From Loxodes magnus (Eukaryota; Ciliophora; Karyorelictea; Loxodida; Loxodidae): DNA of 64,000 bases. The DNA lies in the NCBI GenBank assembly GCA_946699065.1, contig CAMPDV010000440.1, forward strand, positions 186,001-250,000, written 5' to 3'. A program made the translations under genes and the position numbers. Position 1 is the stretch's first letter, and every line of letters begins with the position of its first letter. The notes below the pieces were generated by a model, which worked only from the letters and a program-made list of their open reading frames with translations, was not told the origin of the DNA and did no database searches. Of the stretch, positions 1-10,591 are shown one piece after another.

Positions 1-597
1 AGCCTTGATAAAAAGATTAAATGAGCTAAACAAACATTAATTATATTTAAGACAAGAATCGCACTGTTATTAAATAATCAAATCCTTTCAAAAGAAAACA
101 TGAAGAAGATGGAATTTAAATTCCTCCAGCTAAACACAATATTAAATGTAAAAATGAAAGAGAAAGTGAACAGATAATACGATAAATAAATAAATTAATT
201 AACGAGGGTCTGCCATTATAGGCTATCCACGGATTAATGTTTTAATAATATAGTCTTGATACTCTTTTCTCCTTGTTTTAATTCACAAATGTGAAACCTT
301 CTTCTCTCTATTTTTGTGACTCTGTCTAAGGCCAGAGTTGAAATTCTTAAGGAATTCTCATTCTAGTACAAAAGTCAATCTTGAGTATCTTCTACAGTTA
401 AAAATCTTAATTTATTTTTGCCTCAGCTATGCCTTGTTTTCCACCAAGCTCCTATCCAAGTTGACGGCATAGTGAATAGGAGAGCTTCTGAGGCGCAAAC
501 TACAGAATAAGACTCGCTTTTTCTGATATTGAGTCTCAAGCTAGAGACTAGCTTAAGACTCGCCGTCAATATTTTAAATTATTATAAAATATATAAT
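1..597. other. Gene-free left end with two strong hairpins
   Basis: No coding region is supported here. Positions 420-494 can fold as nested stems: GCCTCAG with CTGAGGC outside, CTATGCC with GGCATAG inside, and an alternative pairing of AGCTCCTAT with ATAGGAGAGCT. Positions 531-561 form a second hairpin, GAGTCTCAAGCT against AGCTTAAGACTC with one mismatch. The stretch is richer in G and C than its surroundings, so a structured RNA or the decayed end of a mobile element is possible. I do not recognise a known RNA. Confidence 0.4.
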
Positions 598-960
598 TTA
601 AATAGGGTGGAAAGCTCTTTCCTTCGGATGTTGCTTGGAGGCCCAGCAAGACAAATAAAAAATAAGCGCAGACGGAGGATAAATCGGAGAAAGAAAAATC
701 AATGACAAGAGAAAGACGATGTAATAAGCTGAAGAACTCTGAATGCCAAAAGGAAACTTTCTTCATTATAGGTCGGTGAAATGTACCCGTAATTGCATAT
801 TGCATCCTATGCTTTGGAAGGAAAAATTACAGGGATTGCAGGAAGAGAAAACAGGGACAGAGAGACATAAAATTTTTTTTTCGACATTAAATAAAATTAA
901 TTTAAAGAGCTGCGCACCAACGAGACTGCTACGCGCTCTATAATCCAATTTATTTATTTA
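598..960 (+). repeat. Left 363-bp inverted repeat (LINE ORF1-end fragment)
   Basis: This 363-bp block is repeated in inverted orientation at 6,577-6,939 with the same length and only scattered differences. On this strand it encodes a basic segment with CILCFGRKNYRDC, a degenerate zinc-knuckle-like pattern, and ends in a hairpin (about 908-942) with arms AGAGC and GCTCT. In the right-hand copy the same order (zinc-knuckle end, hairpin, then endonuclease ORF) continues into a LINE. I therefore read both blocks as the ORF1 3' end plus inter-ORF region of one LINE family, not as true transposon terminal repeats. The coding reading is inference. Confidence 0.6.
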
Positions 961-1360
961 ACTAAAAAAATAACAATAAAACTTTACTCTCATTAAAGAA
1001 AATTAAATACTTTTTGAAGCACTTCATAAGATCAGACTAAAAACACTTAAAACATGTAAATAAATCAGATAGAAATTAATATAAGACCTCAAAAATATTG
1101 AAAATAAGCAAAAATTATAAACTCAAATGGCTATAATAGAGAAAAAACAGAAAAAATGATGATTGAAAAAGGAAATTATCAGAAATCTTAAAAGAAAAAG
1201 AAATAAACAATAAAAAAATTAAATTTGTTTTAGATGATAAAAGGCATATAAATTGACAACATAAGAAAGTTATAAATGAAACGAAAAAAAATCGAAGTTT
1301 AAAAGTAATAAAAAAAAAGTGTAGAAATTAACAACCGATTAAGATCTAAAAATCAAAAAA
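961..1360. other. A-rich spacer
   Basis: A-rich low-complexity sequence between the left inverted repeat and the stop of the minus-strand LINE C-terminal region. No motif or repeat stands out. Confidence 0.5.
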
Positions 1361-2660
1361 TCAAAAAAAAAACTATAAATGCTGAAGAAAGAGTTTATGA
1401 ATGAATGAATTAACCAATCAATTAATTTGCGTGGCTTCACCATTGATATTTTGACCATAAATTAAGAGAAAATCAAAAGTAAGAGTATTCTTGGAAATTA
1501 TCTTATCAGACCAGAATCTTCTAAATTTTCTTCCATTTATTCTAAATTTTATTCCAATAGATTCATTATATCCTGATCTGAATAGTTAGAGTCAATCTCC
1601 ATCATTAGGTCTTTTTAAAACAGTAGAATTCTATTTCTATCTTTTACTTTTCCAACTCTTTCATTTTTCTTTAGATAGTTAAGCTATCTGTTAGTCTTTT
1701 CTGAGGGCATCGCAAGTTCCTTTCTACATTTTCTTAGAATTGTTATAAAGTTGCTAAATCATATTTTTATTTTTGTCCTCTTGATAAATTATTATAAATT
1801 CAAATATGCTCGTTGGATCCTGCTCTAAAGTCTTTACCATTTTTTTTCTAATAAGGAAGAATTTTTTAAATATAACCCCATTTACTTTTCTCTTATATAT
1901 CTTTCAGAAAATTTTTAATGTGACAATCTATTTCTTTTCTTTTGATTACTTGTAGAGTTCGTATCAGATTTTCGAATTTGTAATTTCCTCACACTATTTC
2001 TTCAAGTCTGAAGTTTAAGAAAGATTATTTTTATTAGTTATTACTGATATTTACGTTCGTGATATTTTCTATTAACTATCTCTTTCTTCTTTGTAATATC
2101 AGTAATCTTCTATTATATGGATCTCATCTACCTTTCTATAATTGCAGAATTAAAATGCTTCACTCTCTATTAGATTTTTTTCTTTCTTTTCATTGTTTAT
2201 TCTGCTCCATTGCATTTGGCCCGTAGTCTAAATAAGTATCATATTTCCTGTTTTCTGTGTTTGTTGAATCTTAGTAAGTTTGGTATTCCTTGTATGAATT
2301 GTTCCATTAATTCACTTCTAATTTTTTGCAGGTGACTATATTCTACATTCGTGTAATGGAATTTACATCATTGTGGAACTTTATCGCTTTTTATCATTAA
2401 TTTTCCATCTATTCCTTTCCATTTTTCTTGTATTGTCATTTCGTCATTGAGAATGTTCCAAATATAGAGTTATTCCTCTTTGCTAATTGACATAATCATC
2501 CATCCAATGTTGATTCTTAGTTTAGGAGCAATTTTCTTCTGAACATTAACATACGTTATTACATATAGTATTGTAGTTTAAGGAAATGTAGTTCATTCTC
2601 CAAGATTTCGTTTTATGCATAAAAAGGTCCATCTATTACAGCTCTTAATGATCTAAGATG
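1361..2660 (-). pseudogene. C-terminal part of a second non-LTR retrotransposon type
   Basis: Read on the minus strand with TAA/TAG as Gln and TGA as Trp, this gives protein-like sequence over about 430 codons, ending at TGA (1,361-1,363). Its middle carries YLFRLRAKCNG followed, after a frame change near 2,180, by FCNYRKVDEIHIIEDYWYY. This resembles the degenerate C..C...H....C..Y region after the reverse transcriptase of many LINE proteins. It does not align with the C-termini of the other LINE copies in the window, so it looks like a different family or a host gene. No reverse-transcriptase core is seen. The frame change and lack of a start argue for a broken copy. Confidence 0.4.
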
Positions 2661-2829
2661 CATGATTTCCAATTTATTAGTTAATTAATTGAAATATAAT
2701 ATTTTCAATATTTAAGAATAGTGAGACATAGTTGCAATAGATATAGTTTAGACTATAAATATTACAAATATGTTGAAAGATAAAAGTTTGAAATTTCAAT
2801 CAGTTTCTTCATGTTCTTTAACTATAATA

Positions 2830-5800
2830 TATTTTTATTTATTTTCTTGATTAAATTTTTCTTTTTTTCCCTCTAGAAACTCTTCTAACAACTCATCTTG
2901 TAGTTTAAATATTTCAAGACGCTTTTTGAGTAATTTGAAATTAAAATTTTTGGTTAATTTGTCTATTTTAGGAATTTGATTTTTTGAAAGATTTTTGTTT
3001 ATATAGTTTTAGTCATAAAGAATTAGTTTATTTTTGTCTTTTTCTTTAAGAGCTTTATGACTTTCGAATTCCTCAATAATATCTGCATAGTATTAGCATT
3101 CAAAAATATGATCAGTTTCATCAAAGTCTTAGCCACATAAGCAAATAATGCTATATCTAACGTTAATGTGGCGATTACTGAGATTTTATTGAAAATCATA
3201 AGAAAAATTTCTTAGTTTATTGATGGAAATAGTCTCTCTAATATAGTGTTTATTATGTTTGGTGTAAGTAATTTCAGGAAATACACTTTAATTATTTTAT
3301 ATTTAGTCTATAATTCTTTTTGCTGTTGGCATAAGTGTATTTCTAGAGAGACATTCCATTAAGAATTTATGTTTTATTTTTTATTCCTTGAGTTTATAAA
3401 AATCCATATTATTCTAAACATGTGACATGTCTCAAAATTATACAAATCGATACATTTTTTTGTATGTTTCTAATATAGTAAATTAAATTTAGTGTCTTTT
3501 TCTAATAAAAAAGCAGTGTCTGAGTTAGAATTTTCTTTGCTGTATTATATCAATTTCTAATAAAACTGCATTAACTTTTAAGTTACCTTATGTGTAAAAG
3601 GAAGCCAGTTTAGATCAATAAAGCATGAATCATTGAATGTGAATTCTTAAGATATAAACACCTATCTTGAAATAAGCCTTTACGATTTTGCTATCTTGCT
3701 TTTTATTCCTTTAATTCCAGAAATAGTAGCTCACGGAGTAATATCACTTCCATATTAAATTTTAGGCAAAATAAAAGTTCTATAAAGAATTTTGAAGCTG
3801 AGAGGGGATACTAAAACATATTTAGAAAGTATTACAGTAGCTTTTTAAATAGCTACTCTGTGTATGGTAGCTACTTCTGTACAATGTAATTAGTAATTTT
3901 ATTTTATTCCTAACTAATATCCTAAATAGGTAACTTCATCTTTTTAAGCAATTGAAATTCCATTGAACTTTAGAGTAAAAGAAGGTTAGCTTTCTTTTCA
4001 TTTATTTTTTTTCAAGAATTCTATTACTTCACATTTATCTACATTAATTGTAAGTTTTACTAAATCAAAAACTGTAGATGTAGCTTGTAATAATTTTTAG
4101 GCATTTTTCTAGGAAGAGGATATTTGGATTAATTCGTCAGCAAAGGCTCGTACTACGAAAGTTTTAGATAATATTTGAAATCCTAATTTCTTCTGATTAT
4201 CTTCTAAATATTTTATAACAATATCATAGTATAAAATTGCAAGTACAGGTGCATGACTACTTCCTTATAGTAATCCATTGTTATATTTAATTGTTCTTGT
4301 AAGATATCCATCAATTATAAACTTAACATCAACATTATCGTAAAAAGATTCTAGTGCCATATTAAGTCCAAAGGTAACCTAAGTCTTATAAGATGATCAA
4401 AAAGTAATTTCCTAGATATGTTATCAAACATTTTTTCTACATCTATTAAAGTAGCAATTAATTACTTTTTATGAGATCATCTGCGATGCAAGTCTATAAT
4501 TTACTAAATAGTTCAAATTTGCTAAGTAGTGGACGTTTACGAATAAATCCAAATTAGGCTGGATGTAGAGTGTTTCGTTCATAAATATAATGTTAAAATC
4601 TTTATGTTAGTGCTTTATCATAAATTTTAAGTAGACAGTTCAATAAAGCGATAGATCGTCAATTACATCAATTAATTTTGTTTCCCTTTTTGAAAATCGG
4701 AAGAATGTTTATTTTTTTCATTGCATTAGGTATTTTAAATGTTCTAAGCATGTTATTAATGAAACTTGTAATAATTTAATGCAAATCTTAACCTCCATAT
4801 TTAATAAGCTCAGCTTTAGACCCTCATTACCTGTAGCTTTATTATTTGCAAGCTAAGATATAATTTTTTTAATTTCAAATCACGTAAAAAGAGGCATATT
4901 TTATAAATGACTTAATTTCTAATTTAAGATAAAAGATTTATTTCTAAATATTCCATCTATTTTTCTATTTGAGAAGTCAAAATCTATCTTACTTATTTTC
5001 GAATGTTTATTAAAAACGTTAGTTTCCTAGTTTTCAAATTACTGTTGTTAGTTAAAGTTAAAATTAATCTAATTACGAATTTTTGGGTTTATTAGATTAT
5101 TAGCATATTTAAACATTATTTAAGCATTTTTATTAAGATCTTTATGTTTTTCCTTAGCTTTTTATTTTTTTCATTTCCAAAATTTGTGAAGATAATGCTT
5201 ATAAGATTAAATTATAAGCTAGTAAAATTTAGTAACTTCTTAATTATGACGTCCATACAAAGCTAATGCGTTCTAATATGCAATATTATCCTTTTTGCTT
5301 GAACAAATAACGTAGCTAAGTAACTTGGCAATTGATAATAGTTTTTTCTTTGATTTTAAGATCCAAGCACAATCTCAGCATCATAACTAATAAGATTGCA
5401 GATGAATTGATACTAATTTTCAACATCTTTTTAATCAAGTTACTAGAATTGATAAAATTATCCCAAAAATAGTTTAATAATAGTTTCTCGTGTTCAGATC
5501 CTATAATTTAGAAATTTTAAAGAGTAATCGTTATTGTTAATCTTATTCACTTCTTTTTAAATTATAATTTAATGTAATACTTAATGGAAAATGATCAGTA
5601 TGCAAACCGGAATCTTGGATTACTTTATAGTCAACGAAATCATCAGAATTTGAATGTTAAGTTGCCAAGAAGTAGTCATTACAATAGCATTAATTATTCA
5701 CTCTATGAATAAATGTGTTGGACTCGTTATCATTTAAAATTATTAATTCATTTGCTTCTATAAAGTCTAGTAATCTTTAAGTATTATTATTTATTTGTGA

Positions 5801-6576
5801 TGAATTATTACCGTAGTTAGGAATTAAGGCATTAAAGTCGCCACAAAGGATAGTAGGGTTCTGGTCGCTATTATTTATTATATTATTAAGATATTCATAT
5901 TCAATGTCCTTATAAATATTTGATTTTTCATTTGTAGGCAAATAACATGATGCAATTATAAAATTTCCAACTCTCACTCTTATAAAATGTCCAGGAAGAT
6001 TTGAGAAATCTAATTAATTTTAACAAGAATCAAGCTAATTTTTTACTAATAGGCAAACTCCACCTGCATGAGTATTTGCGTTTTAGTAATAGGTACGATA
6101 TTGTTCTATAACAGTTGGAATATGTTTATTACGTTCATGTTTCATTTATTGAAAAAATGTCGAATTCATTATCAAGGATGAATTATTATAATGCCACCTG
6201 TTTACTAGCTATTGAGCTTATATTTACATGTTCTATTTTTATTTTATTAGATTCTTGCGCTCCACCAGGGAGATCTCCTAATATATGCAAATATATTTAG
6301 TCCCTCATTAATCTCTTTAAATATGTACCAGTTCTTTTTTATACTCAGGGTACTGGTGGAAATATTAGATAAAAATGTAAATTACTTATATCGAATAAGA
6401 TTCTAGTAGTTTATTGTCTATTTTAATAACATTTTAGGTACTATCTCAGTGCCTTGAATTAAATCTTTATTAATTGTTATATACCTTCCTTGAAAATTGC
6501 TCATTTAATATTAGTTCCTCTTTCACAAACCTTGTCTGATAAAGTTTTAGAGTTAAGGAGATTAAAAATTTTATTA
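2830..6576 (-). pseudogene. LINE ORF2 (AP endonuclease + reverse transcriptase), decayed
   Basis: Minus-strand ORF2 of an APE-type non-LTR retrotransposon. In protein order: a pre-endonuclease stretch with FQGRY, endonuclease motifs SINETW (Trp as TGA, near 6,170), GDFNA (near 5,840) and GLHTDHFP (near 5,610), reverse-transcriptase block QGSSHAPVLAILYYD (near 4,240), a catalytic box reading ADEL at 4,130-4,141, and a C-terminal zinc-like CLCG...H...C near 3,110. The related element at 48,468-54,324 has ADDL at the catalytic box, so the second catalytic Asp is replaced by Glu here. Several frame changes occur between endonuclease and reverse transcriptase. It is probably inactive. Upstream it joins the ORF1-end block at 6,577-6,939. 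Confidence 0.85.
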
Positions 6577-6939
6577 TAAATAAATAAATTGGATTATAGA
6601 GCGCGTAGCAGTCTCGTTGGTGCGCAGCTCTTTAAATTAATTTTATTTAATGTCGAAAAAAAAATTTTATGTCTCTCTGTCCCTGTTTTCTCTTCCTGCA
6701 ATCCCTGTAATTTTTCCTTCCAAAGCATAGGATGCAATATGCAATTACTGGTACATTTCCTCGACCTATAATGAAGAAAGTTTCCTCTTGGTATTCAGAG
6801 TTCTTCAGCTTATTAAATCGGCTTTCTCTTGTCATTGATTTTTCTTTCTCCGATTTATCCTCCGTCTGCGCTTATTTTTTATTTGCCTTGCTGGGCCTCC
6901 AAGCAACATCCGAAGGAAAGGGCTTTCCACCTTATTTAA
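6577..6939 (-). repeat. Right 363-bp inverted repeat (ORF1 end of the LINE)
   Basis: Inverted copy of 598-960. On the minus strand it encodes the zinc-knuckle-like CILCFGRKNYRDC segment, followed by the inter-ORF hairpin (about 6,597-6,631) and then the ORF2 of the LINE at 2,830-6,576. This supports its being part of that element. A degenerate third copy of the hairpin alone lies at 32,042-32,075. Confidence 0.6.
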
Positions 6940-7665
6940 TTTTAATAGTTAATAATTCGATTTTATTTTATTTAGTCAGCTATTAGTCCTTTTAAATTCT
7001 TAATGTAAGTTAAACATGAATTAAACTATCTGTATATATTTGAACTTTTTTTTAAGTTGTAATTTCGTCGATTTATTGTGGTAGTGTATTATTTTTTATG
7101 TTTTAAGGTTATTCTATAATATTAAAGTTTCGAATATTTAAGAAGCATTTCATGTTTTTTTTTCTAGTTCATTGGAAAGTTATTGTTAAGTTTAATAAGA
7201 ATATTATATTTTTTAAAAGATGACGTGGCTATAAGTATAGTATTTTCATATTTATTCTTATAATATAGATGTTTTATAAAAGATGTTTTTGATTTTATTC
7301 AACATTTTTTGTTTAATTTATATATTTATTTTAAACATTTCTCATCGAATATGTTTACAGATATTTTTTCATAGATCAATTGATTTATAATATGTTTTTG
7401 TTAATAGTTATAATTTGCTAAATTTCTATTATAATTTTTTTATTAAAAAAATGGATGCAAATAGTTGTCAGGAGAACCATTGAACATTTGGTGAAGTGTA
7501 TACTACATTGCAAGTAATCTCTCATAATAAATGTCACCACAGGAAGGGTGGACAAGTTAGGTAGAGATAAACCTAACTTTTTTGAGAATATTCACAAGAT
7601 ATCTAAACGCTTTACTTACATACCTACTGATGACTTAATAATCATTCTTATTCAAATTTTTTTTT
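6940..7665. other. AT-rich spacer with a hairpin plus T-run
   Basis: Mostly T-rich, without coding support. At 7,556-7,577 GTTAGG pairs with CCTAAC and is followed by six T (7,578-7,583), preceded by CCAC...GTGG at 7,537-7,551. That arrangement would suit an RNA polymerase III type terminator on the plus strand, but no A/B box promoter is recognised upstream. Confidence 0.3.
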
Positions 7666-8112
7666 TCAAAAAGACAAGTATATTTAATTAAAAATTCGAG
7701 ATTCATCTTTAATAAAAAAGATTTCCCATTTGGAGAAGGTGAAGTATCTCATTGTTTTATTAGAATTATAACAAGAAGCATATAAACATTATTGGTAATA
7801 TAAATATTAATTATAAAAGTGCTGTGCGTAAAAGAAGTGCTAATAATTTTTAGTTATTTAAATTTTTTTATGATAGTTGAAAAGATGTTGGGAGCTGAGA
7901 ATGACCTTCATGACAACACTTTCTGGTTTTATGGCTAGGAACAAGTTCATTTCCTGTCGCTGAGAAAGTCCCTGGTCAGAGTCATTTTCTGAAGGGAACA
8001 CTGTCTCTGAGATTATCCGCTCTTGGTAGGGGCTTGAAGCCTGGCTGCTCATAGCGATGGAGCTCTCTAGCAGCTGTCCCTGTAGCACAACAGGATATCC
8101 CCGTTATTCCAT
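7666..8112 (-). CDS. Small ORF of unusual, GC-rich composition; function unknown
   Basis: ATG at 8,112-8,110, TGA stop at 7,668-7,666, 148 codons in one frame. I do not recognise the protein. The first ~90 residues (MEQRGYPVV...NLFLAIKP) are encoded at roughly half GC, far above the window, and use CAG/CAA for Gln nearly throughout, whereas other genes here mainly use TAA/TAG. The last ~55 codons return to AT-rich sequence. A short hairpin (8,139-8,154) lies just upstream. It could be a recent acquisition, a strongly expressed small gene, or a structured non-coding RNA misread as coding. Confidence 0.4.
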
Positions 8113-8138
8113 AAAAAGAGAGCGTCGGGTGGTGCAAT

Positions 8139-8154
8139 CGGAAAGGAGTTTCCG
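8139..8154. promoter_or_regulatory. Hairpin upstream of the GC-rich small ORF
   Basis: CGGAAA GGAG TTTCCG is a perfect 6-bp stem with a 4-nt loop, 27 bases upstream of the minus-strand ATG at 8,112. Its role is unknown; it marks the edge of the GC-rich island. Confidence 0.3.
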
Positions 8155-8486
8155 GTCCAAAAACTTTTTTAGTTCAAATTAATTAATTAAATTTTTTTAT
8201 CTCTTTATACTTTATTATTGTATTATCATTATGTATTGCAATTTTATTTTTTTATAGTATCTAAGATCTTTATTTTTTCACTTAATTATAATATTTTCAG
8301 AGATTCTTATTTCATTTCTAGTTAAAATATTTAATTATTTACATTTTAGTTTTATATATATTGTTAATTTTAATTGTTTTAATTTTTTAATGTTAATTCT
8401 TTTTTTTAAATAATAAAAATATTTTATTAATTTTTATTTCAATATAATAAGTTTCTATATACTAAATTCTTTTTTAATCTTTATAA

Positions 8487-10591
8487 ATGGATAGCAATCA
8501 ATGTCCGAACTGTCAAGAGCAATTTGATTAAGACAAGCGAGTGTCTAAGCAAATACCATGTGGCTGTAGTTCATGTTTGAAATGTCTTAATTTTTTATTT
8601 CAACTTACTTAAAAAATTGAGTGTATAAAACATAACTAAGTATTTAACATAAATCCTGAAGAGTTACAAGGATATCAAGTTTAAGAGCAAGTTCAGTAAG
8701 AAGTACCGCAGCAAGAAGAAACAATAATTGATCAAGTACTAATCAATGAGTAGTTCAAGTGGTTGAAATGTTATTAAGTACACAAGTAAAATTACTTTAC
8801 CTCAATAAGAGAAATGATTTAGGAAAGTTCTTAGCTTATAAAACATATTCAGTCTTAATTCGTGCATGAAATTTTCAAAACTATAATAGTTTAAGTTTCT
8901 CTTAGTAACAGCAAAGTTTAAAATTTAATATAAAGATTAGCTGAGCTTCATGCAGCAAATCAGTTATAATAAGAATAAGCCTAAAGAATTGGTTAGTAAT
9001 AATAAAGTTAAGAACAAAATGCTTAAGTTTATGAATACTTTTAGTAAATCCTGCGAGAGGTAGCTGAGTTGAAGAGAGAGTAAAACTAGCAATTAGATGT
9101 GTAAACTTTAAGAAACAATATTTAAGCATATATGTTAAATGTTTTCACTTATTTAACTGAGAATGCCAATGGTTAGGCATTAACTTTGAATAAGGCAAAG
9201 TAGTTAGTCTAAAAGTTTTTCAAGCAATTTAAGTTTATAAAAGGACATATTTAGCAATAAAATCCTGTAGTTCAATAACAAAGTAAGACGAAACCTTAAA
9301 ATACTGCTCTTCAAATTAAAAAAGAAATTTAAAATATCCTTCAATATTAATAAGACCAAGCAATTGCTTAATATTAAAGCAAAAATATAATTCAGACTAA
9401 AGAATACATAGTTAATTTTGATTTATCGCAAAAGTAAAGACAAGTTATTTAACCAAAAAATTTAGTTACGGCAACGGAGTAAAAGTTTTAAAATCTTTAA
9501 AATGATTTCAATTTCGATAACCGAGTAATTTAAGTTTGTTAATAATAAGCAAACTTAATTATGCCTCTAATTCCAAGTCCCTCTAATCAATTGCACAATA
9601 ACTAACTATATTTCAGCAATCAAAACTTCTCAAGCATCGACTTTAATAACTCAGACATCTCAGACACCACCTTTACCAACTGTAATTTCTCCAACTCCAA
9701 CCTAAGAAACACCAAATTTATAAATTGTGATCTCTCCAACGCCAACCTCTCATCAATCTCTTTCGAACATCCACACATATACACTGGACACACAGACTCA
9801 GTAAATTCCGTGGCCATCTCTTCAGATGGCAATTTAATCGTATCTGGATCATTTGACACTACTATAAGACTCTAAGATATAGCCACAGGTACCTGTAAGA
9901 CTATGAGTGGTCACAGGTTATGTAAATGCTGTGGCTATATCCAGTGATTCAGAGTTCACCGTATCGGGAAGTTCTGATGAGACGGTGAGACTATGGGATG
10001 TCAAGACAGGTACCTGTAAGACCATGAGTGGTCACACAGATTCTGTATTATCTGTGGCTATATCCAGTGATTCCAACTTAATCATTTCTGGATCTTCCGA
10101 TTTTACTATTCGTTTATGGAACTCTAGAACATAATAATGTATAAAGGTTTTTTCGGGACACACCTCTGATGTCTTATCGGTAATATTCTCAAATAATAAC
10201 AAATTTATTTTATCAGGATCACATGACAAGAAAATAAGAATCTGAAACGTCTCTACTGGATAGATTATATGTACAATTTTGGGCCATACGGACACAGTGG
10301 GTAGTTTATCATTATCTAGGGATAACCAATGGTTGGCATCAAGTAATGGATGTAATTGATCTTATTTAAACTAATCGAAAGATTACAATTTCCGTATATG
10401 GAACTTAGGAAGGATATTGAATGGAGAATAAACAATTAACTAATAATAGGTAAGTTCAAATTTAGCATATAATTATTTAGATTGATTGGAATAAGATATA
10501 CGCTTACTATGGTTTAAGATTTAAGAAGTGCACTATGTCTAATGTAATTATGAGTGAAGAGGATATAAAAAAATATGTTACATCTGTGTAA
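8487..10591 (+). CDS. RING finger, coiled-coil, pentapeptide-like and WD40 repeat protein
   Basis: Begins MDSNQCPNCQEQF. A RING-type domain uses C6, C9, C25, C27, C30, C33, C46 and H49. A Gln-rich coiled-coil region follows to about residue 370. Residues ~374-425 show pentapeptide-like periodicity (CNFSNSNLRNTKF, CDLSNANLS). WD40 repeats follow, with GHTDSV, VSGS and IRIW motifs; one conserved Trp is TGA and many Gln are TAA/TAG. Likely a ubiquitin-ligase scaffold (inference). A 2-nt loss near 9,913 shifts the frame between repeats 1 and 2. A GT-AG stretch at 10,450-10,480 (31 nt) would splice to a C-terminus containing DWNKIYAYYGL, ending at TAA 10,589; unspliced, the frame stops at TGA 10,555-10,557. 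Which end is right is unresolved. Confidence 0.8.
10450..10480 (+). other. Putative 31-nt intron in the RING-WD40 gene
   Basis: Starts GTAAGTT and ends TTATTTAG. Its length (31, not a multiple of 3) would switch the frame to a more protein-like C-terminus. The competing unspliced reading ends at TGA, so this intron is less certain than those at 35,929-35,948 and 42,505-42,532. Confidence 0.4.

Noticed and set aside
325..360. An 18S rRNA fragment (GAGTTGAAATTCTTAAGG)
   Set aside because: Only a short chance resemblance around the palindrome GAATTC...; flanks do not match rRNA.
566..948. Open standard-code frames in the inverted repeat on the minus strand (and 6,589-6,986 on the plus strand)
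   Set aside because: They are on the strand opposite to the zinc-knuckle-like reading that continues into the LINE, and show only F/L/S-rich antisense composition.
6597..6631. A tRNA or tRNA-derived SINE head
   Set aside because: GCGCGTAGCAGTCTC and GTTGGTGCGC look tRNA-like, but there is no A-box/B-box pair, no T-arm and no acceptor stem.
598..6939. A cut-and-paste DNA transposon with 363-bp terminal inverted repeats
   Set aside because: No transposase, no target-site duplication outside the repeats, and the interior is LINE endonuclease/reverse transcriptase continuous with the right repeat.
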